Positions 1-9,122 of a stretch of 64,000 bases of DNA are shown here, one piece after another. Each line of letters starts with the position of its first letter. The stretch's first letter is position 1. Where the stretch lies: NCBI GenBank assembly GCA_966252055.1, contig CBINNO010000001.1, positions 1 through 64,000 on the forward strand, written 5' to 3'. The position numbers were made by a program, and so were the translations under genes. The notes beneath the pieces are model-generated. The model saw nothing but the letters and a program-made list of their open reading frames with translations. It ran no database searches and was not told the DNA's origin. The DNA comes from Pararheinheimera sp966252055 (GTDB lineage Bacteria > Pseudomonadota > Gammaproteobacteria > Enterobacterales > Alteromonadaceae).

Positions 1-740
1 GTCAGTTCAGCCGTTTCTTTGGCGAAATCAGTGTCGCGAATACGGCTGCGCGCAGCCGACACGTTCTCGACGATGTTTGATAAGTTGCGAATGGTTGACT
101 GGAAGCGGTTCTGAATCGCACCCAAATCCGCCCGTTTCGAGTCGATGATGGTGATGGCACTGTCCAGGCTCGCCAGCGCCGCAGAGGCGCCTGTCAGGCT
201 GCTGATGCTCAAATTCGCCAGCCCCAGGCCTGAAGTACCAAAACCACCGCCGGTGCGCGAGATATTCACGCTGATGGTCTGGCCCGCGTTGGCCCCCACC
301 AGGAAGGTCGACGAATATTTACCGTCCAGCAGCTTCACGCCACCAAACTGCGTGGTGGTCGCGACCCGGCTGATTTCTGCCTTAAGCGCAGACACTTCTT
401 TTTGCAGCGCCAAACGGTCAGCTGAGCTGTTGATACCGTTTTGCGACTGTACCGCCAGCACCCGAATACGCTGCAGTGCTGAAGTGATTTCATCCATCGC
501 GCCTTCAGCGACCTGTGCCAGCGAAATACCGTCATTGGCATTACGGATAGCCTGGTCCAGACCCTGGATTTGGTTGGTTAACCGGTTGGCGATTTGCAGA
601 CCGGCGGCATCATCAGCGGCGCTGTTGATACGTAAACCTGAAGATAAACGCTGGAACGCGGTATCTAATGATTTGCCGGAGTTGATCAGTTGCCGCTGAG
701 CATTCAGCGACGACGTATTAGTGTTGACGAATAATGGCAT
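1..740 (-). CDS. fliC: Flagellin, 3' end beyond the window
   Basis: Subunit of the flagellar filament, exported by the flagellar type III system. The 246 visible residues begin MPLFVNTNTSSLNAQ, continue through the D0/D1 region (RLSSGLRINSAADDAAGLQI, near residues 31-50) and already reach the C-terminal D1/D0 signature DTDFAKETAEL at the window edge. The protein is therefore a short flagellin of probably 270-285 residues with little or no D2/D3 surface domain. The ATG at 740 follows AGGAGA. A sigma-28 promoter lies about 70 bp upstream. It is transcribed away from flgL, whose terminator separates the two units. Only the last few dozen codons are missing because of the window edge. The symbol (fliC versus flaA/flaB) is a family-level choice. 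Confidence 0.93.
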   Translation of the reverse strand, partial: MPLFVNTNTSSLNAQRQLINSGKSLDTAFQRLSSGLRINSAADDAAGLQIANRLTNQIQGLDQAIRNANDGISLAQVAEGAMDEITSALQRIRVLAVQSQNGINSSADRLALQKEVSALKAEISRVATTTQFGGVKLLDGKYSSTFLVGANAGQTISVNISRTGGGFGTSGLGLANLSISSLTGASAALASLDSAITIIDSKRADLGAIQNRFQSTIRNLSNIVENVSAARSRIRDTDFAKETAEL

Positions 741-808
741 GATACTTTTCTCCTGATAGCTTTTTGCTACTCACTCAGCTTTTTATATGTTTAAGCGCTG
801 ATACTTAT

Positions 809-835
809 GTAACGGCCAGCAGAAGAAAAACTTGA
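809..835 (-). promoter_or_regulatory. Sigma-28 (FliA) promoter of the flagellin gene
   Basis: Read on the minus strand: TCAAGTTT, 11 bases, GCCGTTAC. This matches the enterobacterial sigma-28 consensus TAAAGTTT-N11-GCCGATAA at 7 of 8 positions in the -35 box and 6 of 8 in the -10 box, with exact spacing. It predicts a leader of roughly 60 bases before the flagellin ATG. The same architecture precedes flgM. Confidence 0.75.
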
Positions 836-1040
836 GCACATTTTGCACTGAACGCTTGAAAATAAAGGGCTGCAGCGGCAATCGTCCAGCACTGTGTTGC
901 GGCAAAATCATGCCGCAGAGGCCAGTTTTCTCTGAGAAAAGCGAGATTTATCAGCGTCAGAGCAATTTTTTGCGTCAGCATGCAAAAATTCATAAGAAAC
1001 ACCGGCAGCTTTCTGCCATGACCTGGTACTCCAATGCAAT
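836..1040. other. Intergenic region between the flagellin promoter and the flgL terminator
   Basis: No gene is supported here. The short open frames on both strands lack a ribosome site and any family resemblance. The only visible structure is an inverted repeat, TGCGGCA at 898-904 and TGCCGCA at 911-917 with a 6-base loop and no T tract. It lies upstream of the flagellin promoter and could be a regulator site, but nothing proves it. Confidence 0.4.
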
Positions 1041-1068
1041 AAAAAAGCCTCCATAAACGGAGGCTTTC
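1041..1068 (-). terminator. Intrinsic terminator after flgL
   Basis: Minus-strand hairpin AAGCCTCC, loop GTTTAT, GGAGGCTT, followed by a run of six T (read on + as the A run 1041-1046). It lies about 20 bases after the flgL stop and ends the flgF-L transcription unit. Confidence 0.85.
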
Positions 1069-1087
1069 GCGCGAAGAACCTGGCCCT

Positions 1088-2314
1088 TTATCGCAGATAG
1101 TCGAATAAACTGGTGCTGGTGACGCGATTGAAGGTTGATTGAATGGCTTGTAAGGCGGTTTCCTGCTTGGTCAACTCTGTCAGCGCCTGGGCGTAGTCAA
1201 CCTCATAAAGCTCTGCCCGGAACGCTTTATTATTGATTTGCAGATCTTCATTACTCTCATACACGCTATCAAGCACATTGATGCGGCCGCCCACACCAGA
1301 TACGGCGGAATCGACTTTCAGCGTGGCATTATCAAGCTGCGCCAGTGCATCGGCGATAGCCTCAGCCAGCGCATCACCATCGAGCTGGTCGGTCTCGATG
1401 GCCTTCACCAGGTCGCTCATCGTATTGAGAATATTGATTTTCTCCGGAGCTTTCAGTGAAAAATCCATTTGTCCGGGCCCGGCGCCATCAGTTTGTAAGC
1501 TCAGCCCCTGAAAGGTAATCGCCTGACCTGGCGTATAGGTCCCCGTCACTGCTGGCGTCAGACTGGCACCGTTGCGCTGGATCTCATAGTTATTGGCGGC
1601 ATCAATCACCAACTGGTAATTGTTATTTGCTGCTGTTTGGGCGTCATAGTTCTGCCGGTAAAAATCATCGAATACCGACTGGTTTTGCACTGAAATTTTG
1701 CCTGAGGTTAAACCACCGGCAGTACTGATATTTTCTGTTTTAAAGCGGGCATTCACATCTTCAAATATCACCTTGCCACTGTCGTTACTGGCGATAGTGA
1801 CAGATGGCGACACCTGCAACGATTTTTGCCCTTCATCACCATTAAACACATACTTTCCGGTTGCGATATCTAGGCTGTATGGCTGGGTCTGTTCCTGAAA
1901 GCCAGAAAACAGATATCCCCCGTTGGTGTCTTTCTGGTTCATTAAATCGAACATCTGGGATTTGATGTTGTCGAGCTGCTTGGCGATGGCGCTGCGATCA
2001 AGCTGCGAATATGCACCATTTCCTAAAGACACCATCAGGGACCTGGCCTGGTCGCTGGCAGTCCTGAGGCCTGTCAGCGTGGTTTCTTCCATATTCAGGC
2101 TGTTTTTCAACAAGATGCTGTTGTTCTGAAACTGGCTGAACTGACTGATTTGCTGGTCGAGCCCGACCACTCGGGCAGAGGCGGCCGGATCTTCAGAAGG
2201 CGTCAGGATCTTGGTTTGTTTTTCCAGTTGAGCACTGGCGCGTTGCAACTTCTCCTGCGCATTCAGAATTGCATTAAGATTATTCTGATACTTCTGATTG
2301 AAAGAAAGTCGCAT
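1088..2314 (-). CDS. flgL: Flagellar hook-filament junction protein FlgL (HAP3)
   Basis: Forms the second junction ring between the hook and the flagellin filament. 408 residues. The N-terminus MRLSFNQKYQNNLNAILNAQ and a heptad-rich helix correspond to the flagellin-like D0/D1 region. The C-terminus (ELTKQETALQAIQSTFNRV) is the matching D1/D0 helix that makes the fold resemble flagellin. ATG at 2314 with GAGGT eight bases upstream. It follows flgK by six bases and is the last gene of the flgF-L unit, closed by a terminator. Length and both terminal signatures are normal for the family. Confidence 0.95.
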   Translation of the reverse strand: MRLSFNQKYQNNLNAILNAQEKLQRASAQLEKQTKILTPSEDPAASARVVGLDQQISQFSQFQNNSILLKNSLNMEETTLTGLRTASDQARSLMVSLGNGAYSQLDRSAIAKQLDNIKSQMFDLMNQKDTNGGYLFSGFQEQTQPYSLDIATGKYVFNGDEGQKSLQVSPSVTIASNDSGKVIFEDVNARFKTENISTAGGLTSGKISVQNQSVFDDFYRQNYDAQTAANNNYQLVIDAANNYEIQRNGASLTPAVTGTYTPGQAITFQGLSLQTDGAGPGQMDFSLKAPEKINILNTMSDLVKAIETDQLDGDALAEAIADALAQLDNATLKVDSAVSGVGGRINVLDSVYESNEDLQINNKAFRAELYEVDYAQALTELTKQETALQAIQSTFNRVTSTSLFDYLR

Positions 2315-2320
2315 CGGTTA

Positions 2321-4351
2321 CTACCTCGCTGCCTGTAACAAAGTGTCGAAAATGGTCTGGGATGTCGAAATAATCTTAGCCGCCGCGGCATAAGCCTGCT
2401 GGAATCGGATCAGATTGGCCGCCTCTTCATCCAGATTCACCCCGGAAATCGATTCATACCAGGCTTCGGACTGTGCCAACAGCGACTTTGATGACTCTGT
2501 CGCTATCTTAACCTGATTGGTTTTTTCACCAATTGAGCCGACCATGACACCATAACCTTCGTTCAGTGTCATCAGGTTATCGGCACCGGCGGCCGCCACT
2601 GCAGTTTTTCGTAATAAATCTTGGTCCTGCAGCTTAGCCAGCGCCAGGCCGTTGCTGTTATCCTTGAAACCGCCGGTGTTGTAACTCAAGGTAAAAGTGT
2701 CACCTATTTTAGGCACGCCGGTGATATTCATATCAAAACCGTAGTTGCCAAGCCCGGCAGAACTGAACACATTGTTGTAGTTTCCGCCAGCCATCACCGC
2801 TGTGGTGCCAAGCAAGGTATTGGCGTTGTCACGGATCTCAAACTGATCCCCGCCGATAAAGGTCAGGGTAAAAGGCCCGCCAGTAACCCCACCTGGCGCC
2901 GTAAATTGCGAGGATGCCGGATCGGTATCTGTGACGCTGATAGTGCCTACTTTGCCTGATCCCAGATTATTGACGTTGAACTCCCCACGTAAAGGCGAAG
3001 CCAGCGCCAGATCTTCAGGCCGGCTGTTCAAAAGCGACAAATCCTGGGCTGCGGTACTGAGCGGTTTCAGCAAAAACTTATCGCCATTGCCAAAAGCGCC
3101 GGCAGAGTTATCGAGCGTAATTTCCATGCCGTATAAAAAATTACCTGGCACGTTGGTACTGTTAAAAGTGGCCGGATATGCCGTAATGGTCTGGGTAACC
3201 GCAGAGCCAGCGACCACATTACCGCGCTCATCAAGCGCTTCGAGCGTAAACTGGTTCGGCGCTGTAAACGTCACCTGAAACTCGTTCGGCGGCATATCTT
3301 TGCCTTTGCCGGGCTCAATCACCGCGCTGACTAAACCAGCCCCTGTGTTACTTTTCAAGTTGTAAGCCGGATAAGTCCCCAGACCGAAAATGTCTTTGCC
3401 AAGCTGGCCATTGCCATCCATCCCCAGCCGGTTTTGTTCATTAAATGCATCGGCAAGACCAATCGCCAGCTGACCCAGTTTATTTTGCGTCGGCTCCAGC
3501 ATTTGTGTTCTGAATTCGAGCAGCCCACCTATCTTGCCGCCCAGTGACTGGCTATCCACTGTTCCTAATACGTTGGCGTTAAAGTCGAGTTGTAACTGGA
3601 TAGACTTGCGTTCAGGATCAGGGTCGCCAACCGTACTCATCAGGTTAAACTTGCCTTGTTGCAGAATAATCGGCTGCCCTGAGTTGAGAAAAATCATTTT
3701 CTCGCCGTTGTTGGCATCAATCGTCGTGATTTCAAACAGTTCGGACAAGCGGCGAATGGCCTCATCCCGTTTGTCCAGCAAATCATTTGGCGCGGGAGTG
3801 CTGTTGCCCCGGCCGTAGCCCGCAATCTGTTTGTTGAGCTCAGCAACCACAGTGATTTGCGAATTGGCTTCCGATACCAGTGAGTCCAGCTGCTTGTTAA
3901 TCGACAGTTTTTGCTCCAGTACAATGCTGGACAAGGTGTTGAACTTGCCGAGCAGCGTCTGGGCACTGCCCATCACCAGCTGACGAAAAGACGTATTGGC
4001 CGGGTCGTTGTTGGCCGACTGCAGCTGCTTGTACAGGTCTGAGATACCAGTCGCGATGCTGTTTGCCGTATTGGCGAACAGATTGTCGACACGACTCGCT
4101 TCAGTCAGAAATTGTTGGTTGAAGTTGTAGGCAGAAGTGTCACGACGCATTTGTAACAGCGAAAAATCATTGACCAGTCGCTCAGTGGTGCCGCGGCCGA
4201 CACCAAGCCCCAGAATACTGGATTCATACTCAGTGCGCTGGCGAACATAACCTTTGGTGTTCAGGTTACTGATGTTATTCCCTGTGGTGTTCAGCAAGCC
4301 TGTGCTTGCCAGAACGCCCGAGGTCCCTATCGTCAGTAAATTGTCCGCCAT
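2321..4351 (-). CDS. flgK: Flagellar hook-associated protein FlgK (HAP1)
   Basis: First hook-filament junction protein. 676 residues from the chosen ATG at 4351, which follows GGGAG by eight bases; the upstream in-frame codon at 4372 has no ribosome site. The N-terminus contains SGVLASTGLLNTTGNNISN and NLNTKGYVRQRTEY, the axial-protein motif shared by rod and hook proteins. The C-terminus, VNLDEEAANLIRFQQAYAA, is the classic FlgK D0 helix ending in IFDTLLQA. The middle part is a long variable region. It lies between flgJ (36-bp gap) and flgL (6 bp). No separate promoter is visible in the small gap, so transcription from the flgF promoter is inferred. Confidence 0.96.
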   Translation of the reverse strand: MADNLLTIGTSGVLASTGLLNTTGNNISNLNTKGYVRQRTEYESSILGLGVGRGTTERLVNDFSLLQMRRDTSAYNFNQQFLTEASRVDNLFANTANSIATGISDLYKQLQSANNDPANTSFRQLVMGSAQTLLGKFNTLSSIVLEQKLSINKQLDSLVSEANSQITVVAELNKQIAGYGRGNSTPAPNDLLDKRDEAIRRLSELFEITTIDANNGEKMIFLNSGQPIILQQGKFNLMSTVGDPDPERKSIQLQLDFNANVLGTVDSQSLGGKIGGLLEFRTQMLEPTQNKLGQLAIGLADAFNEQNRLGMDGNGQLGKDIFGLGTYPAYNLKSNTGAGLVSAVIEPGKGKDMPPNEFQVTFTAPNQFTLEALDERGNVVAGSAVTQTITAYPATFNSTNVPGNFLYGMEITLDNSAGAFGNGDKFLLKPLSTAAQDLSLLNSRPEDLALASPLRGEFNVNNLGSGKVGTISVTDTDPASSQFTAPGGVTGGPFTLTFIGGDQFEIRDNANTLLGTTAVMAGGNYNNVFSSAGLGNYGFDMNITGVPKIGDTFTLSYNTGGFKDNSNGLALAKLQDQDLLRKTAVAAAGADNLMTLNEGYGVMVGSIGEKTNQVKIATESSKSLLAQSEAWYESISGVNLDEEAANLIRFQQAYAAAAKIISTSQTIFDTLLQAAR

Positions 4352-4387
4352 GTCACACTCCCACCTGTTCAATTCACCCGCTCAGCC

Positions 4388-5620
4388 TTACTGAGCGGTT
4401 TGTTCGCTGTTTCCGAGCAAGTTCCGGACCTCTTTCAGTAAAGAACCGTTGAGAACCTGTAAAATTTTACGGGCATAATTCGGATCTGTCGCATAACCGG
4501 CTGCCTGCAGCTGCTGAAAATAATGCTCAGTGTTATGACTGACTGCGACAGCGTCCTGATAACGAGGCTGCTGGCGGATAAAATCGACATAATCCTGCAG
4601 ACTTTGCGCCTGATCGGTATAAATCCGAAAACGGGCTTTCTCCTGATGCGCCACGCCCTGACGGTACTCCAGCGTATCGACGACAGCCACATCGCCCTGC
4701 CAGCCACCCTGTGCTTTAATGCCAAACAAATTGTTGCTTTGTTTGCCGTCGGCGGCTTTAAACATGCGCTGGCCCCAACCGGTTTCCAGCGCCGCCTGCG
4801 CTACCAGTGCCAGCGGCTCCAGCCCCAGTTGCCGCGCGGCCTGTCGGGCGGCCGGTAAAATGCCGCGCACAAAATCCGCTTCCGGACCACTGAGCGAGGC
4901 CAGCGGATCAGGTTTGATCTCAGCGCTTGCTTCTGGCAAAGGCTCTTTGTCTGTGACCTGTGCCCCCGCTGCAACTGAGGACAATGGCGCCATTGTCTGG
5001 CGATGCTTGCCCACAATCACCTCATCGCCCAGTTGCTGAATGTGCGAAGTCGTCGCAGGTTTTGCGACACTTTGGGCAACGGCCTGTGCTGAAGCGAGCG
5101 CAACGACCGATGACTCAGCGACGGATGTCGCAGCCTGCGGCTGCGCCACTGTTTTCACCGGATACACAATGCGTTCGGCATCCAGTTTCATCGACTGACC
5201 ATGCACAGGCAGTTGATGGCTCTGTGCCGAATACACTAAAGACAAAGCCTGAGTCTGCTCCCGCTGAAAACGATTCGGGGCTGAGACCTGGCTGGCGGCT
5301 TTTTGCCTGGAAGCCTCTGGCGCCAGCTGCTGGACCATTAAATCCGCCAGGCCAAGACTGCCGGATTTCGACAGCTCAGTTGCCAGCTGATTGTCGTACA
5401 TGTCGCGGTAAAAACCGGTCGTCTGGCTATTAAGCGGGTTGTCTTCTTCAAAACTCTGATTGGCCTTGCGCATGCTCGATAACAGCATGCCCATAAAGAC
5501 GGATTCAAATTGCTGCGCGGCCTGGCGGATCGCGCCGACTTTGTCCTTGCTCGCCAGAGCACGCAGCTCATTGAGGCTGGACAGGTCGTGATAGGACACG
5601 TCCACTTGCGGCGCCTTCAT
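4388..5620 (-). CDS. flgJ: Flagellar rod assembly protein / muramidase FlgJ
   Basis: Scaffolds rod assembly and cuts peptidoglycan so that the rod can cross the periplasm. 410 residues. An N-terminal rod-binding domain (about 1-105, with AAQQFESVFMGMLLSSMRKA) is followed by an unusually long Ala/Gln/Ser/Val-rich linker (about 110-245) and a C-terminal glucosaminidase domain (about 250-395) with the catalytic-Glu motif AALETGWGQ and NLFGIKAQGGW. FlgJ of related genera is often 310-380 residues; the excess is in the linker. ATG at 5620 lies two bases after the flgI stop, so translation is probably coupled. Confidence 0.95.
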   Translation of the reverse strand: MKAPQVDVSYHDLSSLNELRALASKDKVGAIRQAAQQFESVFMGMLLSSMRKANQSFEEDNPLNSQTTGFYRDMYDNQLATELSKSGSLGLADLMVQQLAPEASRQKAASQVSAPNRFQREQTQALSLVYSAQSHQLPVHGQSMKLDAERIVYPVKTVAQPQAATSVAESSVVALASAQAVAQSVAKPATTSHIQQLGDEVIVGKHRQTMAPLSSVAAGAQVTDKEPLPEASAEIKPDPLASLSGPEADFVRGILPAARQAARQLGLEPLALVAQAALETGWGQRMFKAADGKQSNNLFGIKAQGGWQGDVAVVDTLEYRQGVAHQEKARFRIYTDQAQSLQDYVDFIRQQPRYQDAVAVSHNTEHYFQQLQAAGYATDPNYARKILQVLNGSLLKEVRNLLGNSEQTAQ

Positions 5621-5621
5621 G

Positions 5622-6710
5622 TTAAATCACCACCAACTCGCCATGAATGGCACCGGCTTCTTTTAACGCTTCCAGAATCGCCATCAGGTCACCAGGCGCT
5701 GCGCCGACAGCATTGACCGTTTGCACCAGTTCATCAAGCGTGGTACCCGGGTCGAATTTAAACATCCTTGATTTGTCAGGTCTGACATCAATGATGGTGT
5801 TTTGCTGCACCGCGGTCTGCCCGCCAGCCAGTGCATTTGGCTGCACCACTTCCGGGTTCTCCGCGATGGTCACGGTCATACCACCATGAGTCACTGCCGC
5901 CGGGAACAAACGCACATCTTTGCCGATGACAATAGTGCCGGTACGCGAATTGATAATGATTTTGGCGGAGTCTGTGGCCGGTTCAAAACTCAGATTTTCC
6001 AGCGTCGACAGGTACGATACCCGCTGATCGATATCGCGCGGTGCGCGAACCTGCACAGAGCGGCCGTCCAGTGTCCGGGCCGTATCTGGCCCAATCAGGT
6101 CATTGATAGCCTGTGCCATATTTTTGGCGGTACTGAAATCACTGCGATTGAGGTTAAAAGTGATGTAATCCCCTTGGGCAAAGGGTGTTGGCACTTCGCG
6201 CTCGATAATAGCGCCGTTCGGAATACGTCCTACGGTCGGAGTGTTCACCACGACCTGCGAACCGTCAGCCCCCTCGGCGCCCAGACCGCTGACTATCAGG
6301 CTGCCCTGCGCCACCGCATAGACCTGACCATCAAGGCCTTTGAGGAAAGTCTGCAACAATTGCCCGCCACGCAGCCCTTTTGAACTGCCCACCGAAGACA
6401 CTGTGATATCCAGCGTCTGACCCGGCTTGGCAAAAGGCGGCAGCTCTGCCGTCACAGCAACTGCTGCAACGTTCTTAATCTGCGCTTTCATACCTGCCGG
6501 CAGGTTGATACCAAAATTGGCCAGCATCGTTTTAAAGCTTTGCTCGGTAAATGGGCTTTGTTCGCCGGTACCCGGTAAACCGACCACCAGACCATAACCG
6601 ACCAGTTGGTTATGGCGGACGCCTTCCACTGATGCCACATCTTTGATGCGGGCACTTTGCACACTGAAGCTCAAAAGCACCAGCAGCGTGATCACCAGAC
6701 TTTTAAACAT
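5622..6710 (-). CDS. flgI: Flagellar P-ring protein FlgI
   Basis: Builds the periplasmic P ring around the rod. 362 residues from ATG 6710, which follows GTGAGG by eight bases; the GTG at 6722 is part of that ribosome site and is not the start. A Sec signal peptide (MFKSLVITLLVLLSFSVQSA) precedes ARIKDVASVEGVRHNQLVGY and GLPGTGEQ, the invariant N-terminal FlgI signature. The C-terminus has LDELVQTVNAVGAAPGDLMAILEALKEAGAIHGELVVI, typical and complete. It lies between flgH and flgJ with gaps of 15 and 1 bp. Confidence 0.96.
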   Translation of the reverse strand: MFKSLVITLLVLLSFSVQSARIKDVASVEGVRHNQLVGYGLVVGLPGTGEQSPFTEQSFKTMLANFGINLPAGMKAQIKNVAAVAVTAELPPFAKPGQTLDITVSSVGSSKGLRGGQLLQTFLKGLDGQVYAVAQGSLIVSGLGAEGADGSQVVVNTPTVGRIPNGAIIEREVPTPFAQGDYITFNLNRSDFSTAKNMAQAINDLIGPDTARTLDGRSVQVRAPRDIDQRVSYLSTLENLSFEPATDSAKIIINSRTGTIVIGKDVRLFPAAVTHGGMTVTIAENPEVVQPNALAGGQTAVQQNTIIDVRPDKSRMFKFDPGTTLDELVQTVNAVGAAPGDLMAILEALKEAGAIHGELVVI

Positions 6711-6725
6711 AACAAGCCTCACTCG

Positions 6726-7406
6726 TCAGAACGGCCACAAAGTGCTGGAGAAGAACCGGGTCAGCCAACCCGGTCCCTGACCGCCATGCGTGGCGCCAGT
6801 GCCGCTGTATTCGATACGGGCATTGGCAATTTTTGTTGATTCCACCGTGTTACGCGAATCGACATCCTCTGGCCGAATCACCCCGGTCAGGCGGATATAT
6901 TCTTTGCCAGTGTTCAGCGTCAGCCATTTTTCACCACGGATCACCAGGTTACCGTTTTGCATCACTCTGAGCACATTGACGGAAATGTCACCGACTAAAC
7001 TGTTGCTTTGGTCAGCTTTGGAGTCACCTTTGAACTGATTATTGGCCGTCACCCCCAGCTGTAAGGTGTTACCCAGAGCCGAGATATTCCGTCCGCCCAA
7101 ACCAATCATCGGATCAACATTATTGCTGTTGTCTTTTTTGAATTCAGTTTTGGCTTTTTTTGACGCCTGAGTGTTCTCTTTCAGCACCACCGTGATGATG
7201 TCGCCTTCACGACGGGCTTTGTTGTCAGAATACAAACCATTGGACAGACCGTTGGCGAACAAAGAACCTGTTGTCAGGACCGGCTTGGCAGCAGGTTCCG
7301 GCGGCAAAGGCGCAAACGCCGGATCGTCCGGAAACGCTTCCGGCTCATAGCTGGCACAGGCCGTTAAACCCGCGCAGCAAACTGCAATTAATAATTTACG
7401 CATCAT
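6726..7406 (-). CDS. flgH: Flagellar L-ring lipoprotein FlgH
   Basis: Outer-membrane lipoprotein forming the L ring. 226 residues. The signal peptide MMRKLLIAVCCAGLTAC ends in lipobox LTAC-A, with the lipidated Cys near residue 17. The core contains GSLFANGLSNGLYSDNKA, GDIITVVLKENTQASKKA and the C-terminal VIRPEDVDSRNTVESTKIA, all FlgH hallmarks. ATG 7406 with GGGGG four bases upstream is preferred over the TTG at 7415. Gap to flgG is 12 bp. Confidence 0.96.
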   Translation of the reverse strand: MMRKLLIAVCCAGLTACASYEPEAFPDDPAFAPLPPEPAAKPVLTTGSLFANGLSNGLYSDNKARREGDIITVVLKENTQASKKAKTEFKKDNSNNVDPMIGLGGRNISALGNTLQLGVTANNQFKGDSKADQSNSLVGDISVNVLRVMQNGNLVIRGEKWLTLNTGKEYIRLTGVIRPEDVDSRNTVESTKIANARIEYSGTGATHGGQGPGWLTRFFSSTLWPF

Positions 7407-7418
7407 ATCCCCCAAAGC

Positions 7419-8207
7419 TCAGAGTTGCTGGATAGCAAAACTCAACATCTGGTCGACTGCTGAAATCACTTTGGAATTCATCTCGTAAACCCGCTGGCTT
7501 TCAATCAATCCCACCAGCTCTTCGGTCACGTTCACGTTGGAAGCTTCAAGGGCGCCCTGCACAATAATGCCGATGCCTTCAAGCCCGGGAACCCCTTGTA
7601 CCGGATCGCCACTGGCGCCGGTCTGGCGGAACAAGTTCTGTCCGATAGGTTCAAGGCCGGCCGGGTTGATAAAGTTGGTTACCACTAACTGCCCCAGCAC
7701 CGCGTTCTCCACCTGACCCGGAATTTTTACCGAGACTTCGCCATCCTGAGAAATGGTAATTTCGGTCGCCTCCGGCGGCACTGTAATGGTCGGCTGGATT
7801 TGATAACCCGCACCTGAAGTCACCAGGTTCCCTTCGTTGTCTGTGGTGAACTGGCCATTGCGGGTATAAGAGATAGTACCGTCAGGCATCAGCACTTCAA
7901 AAAAACCGGAGCCCTGGATCATGACATCCAGCGCATTGTCGGTTGTCATGTGGTTGCCCTGCGTAAAGTTTTTCTGCGTTGCTACCACCTTAGTGCCAGC
8001 ACCAATCATCAAACCGTTCGGCAATTCAGAGTTCTGAGACGAACGTCCGCCGGGTTGATTGATATTTTGATACAACAGATCTTCAAATACCGCCCGGCTC
8101 TTTTTGTAACCGACCGTACTGGCATTCGCCAGATTGTTGGAGATCACCGAAATATCGCGTTGTTTGGCGTCTAAGCCGGTTTTACTGATCCAGAGTGCCG
8201 GATGCAT
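7419..8207 (-). CDS. flgG: Flagellar distal rod protein FlgG
   Basis: Distal rod subunit, exported through the flagellar channel. 262 residues, the usual length. The N-terminal axial motif ISNNLANASTVGYKKSRAVF is intact, the body has the FlgG stretch NGLMIGAGTKVVATQKNFTQ, and the C-terminus is LVGLIESQRVYEMNSKVISA. ATG 8207 has AGGAGG upstream. Second gene of the flgF-L unit. Confidence 0.97.
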   Translation of the reverse strand: MHPALWISKTGLDAKQRDISVISNNLANASTVGYKKSRAVFEDLLYQNINQPGGRSSQNSELPNGLMIGAGTKVVATQKNFTQGNHMTTDNALDVMIQGSGFFEVLMPDGTISYTRNGQFTTDNEGNLVTSGAGYQIQPTITVPPEATEITISQDGEVSVKIPGQVENAVLGQLVVTNFINPAGLEPIGQNLFRQTGASGDPVQGVPGLEGIGIIVQGALEASNVNVTEELVGLIESQRVYEMNSKVISAVDQMLSFAIQQL

Positions 8208-8230
8208 AGAGTCCTCCTGAGCTTTAAGCT

Positions 8231-8974
8231 CTAGACGATACGAAGTACCTGATTATGTTGACGGTCCATATCTTCGGCCGTCTTCATCATTTTGACTTGC
8301 AGCTCATATTGCCGCTGCAGGTTGATCATATAAGTCATTTCACCGACGGCATTGACATTGCTGCCTTCGACAGCGCCACTGAGCAAATTGACTGAAGGAT
8401 CAGGCTCTGCCAGTTCGCCATCTTTGCGGCGAAACAAACCGTCATTGCCTTTCACCATGTCCTGATTGTCGGGTTTAACCAGCTTGATCCGCCCGACTTC
8501 GACCATCGCCGTCGCCGGAGCGCCACGTGGCAGCACATTAATGCCGCCATCTTTGGTAATTTCGATTTTCGCCAGCGGTTGTGGAACTTCGATGGGGCCA
8601 TCTTCCCCCATCACATTCAGGCCGGATGCCGTTTGCAGCAAACCTTCCGGGCTTATCTTCAAGTTGCCGGCCCTGGTATAAGCTTCATTCCCACTGCCGT
8701 CCTCAACGGCCAGCCAGCCGTCGCCCTGGATCGCCACATCCAGTTCGTTTTGAGTAATTTTCAGCTCTCCGGCGTCAAAATTCTGACTGGGCATTTCGGT
8801 CAGGGCGAATACGCGGGTCGGCTGACCATCACCAAAAGCCTGCATCGCGCGCGCCTGCGCCAGATCTGCCTTAAAACCAACGGTATTGGCATTGGCCAGG
8901 TTATTCGCCCGCACCGACAGCGCATTCATATTCTCTTTTGCGCCCGTCATTGCGATGTAAACCATGCGATCCAT
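8231..8974 (-). CDS. flgF: Flagellar proximal rod protein FlgF
   Basis: Proximal rod subunit. 247 residues, normal length. It has the axial-protein motif RANNLANANTVGFKADLAQA near the N-terminus and MTYMINLQRQYELQVKMMK at the C-terminus. ATG 8974 follows GGAGATCGTT. It is the first gene after an intrinsic terminator that ends flgE and has its own sigma-54 promoter 31 bp upstream, so it starts a new transcription unit that runs to flgL. Confidence 0.96.
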   Translation of the reverse strand: MDRMVYIAMTGAKENMNALSVRANNLANANTVGFKADLAQARAMQAFGDGQPTRVFALTEMPSQNFDAGELKITQNELDVAIQGDGWLAVEDGSGNEAYTRAGNLKISPEGLLQTASGLNVMGEDGPIEVPQPLAKIEITKDGGINVLPRGAPATAMVEVGRIKLVKPDNQDMVKGNDGLFRRKDGELAEPDPSVNLLSGAVEGSNVNAVGEMTYMINLQRQYELQVKMMKTAEDMDRQHNQVLRIV

Positions 8975-9004
8975 AACGATCTCCTCTGCTGTCTACAGTG
9001 GTAA

Positions 9005-9020
9005 AGCAAAGATGGTGCCA
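9005..9020 (-). promoter_or_regulatory. Sigma-54 promoter of flgF-L
   Basis: Minus-strand TGGCACCATCTTTGCT has the -24 TGGCAC and -12 TTTGCT boxes with exact GG-N10-GC spacing. It sits 31 bp before the flgF ATG and downstream of the flgE terminator, so flgF-L can be expressed apart from flgB-E. Confidence 0.82.
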
Positions 9021-9077
9021 GCTTAGCGGGCATGAGAGAAAAGCTTTGGACGGCAAAATACCTGCCGATAAAAACAG

Positions 9078-9102
9078 AAAAGCCACCGAACAGGTGGCTT
9101 TT
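9078..9102 (-). terminator. Intrinsic terminator between flgE and flgF
   Basis: Ten-base-pair inverted repeat AAAAGCCACC / GGTGGCTTTT with loop GAACA. On the minus strand it follows the flgE stop by about 20 bases and is followed by a T-rich stretch (TTTTCTGTTTTT). The T and A runs on both sides would also let it work on the plus strand. Confidence 0.82.
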
Positions 9103-9122
9103 GGCAAGGCAGTGTTTCAGGA

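Noticed and set aside
942..975. Second sigma-28-like site (GCTGATAA) upstream of flagellin
   Set aside because: The paired -35 (CGCAAAAA) is poor and the site is over 200 bp from the ATG, while a much better promoter lies at 809-835.
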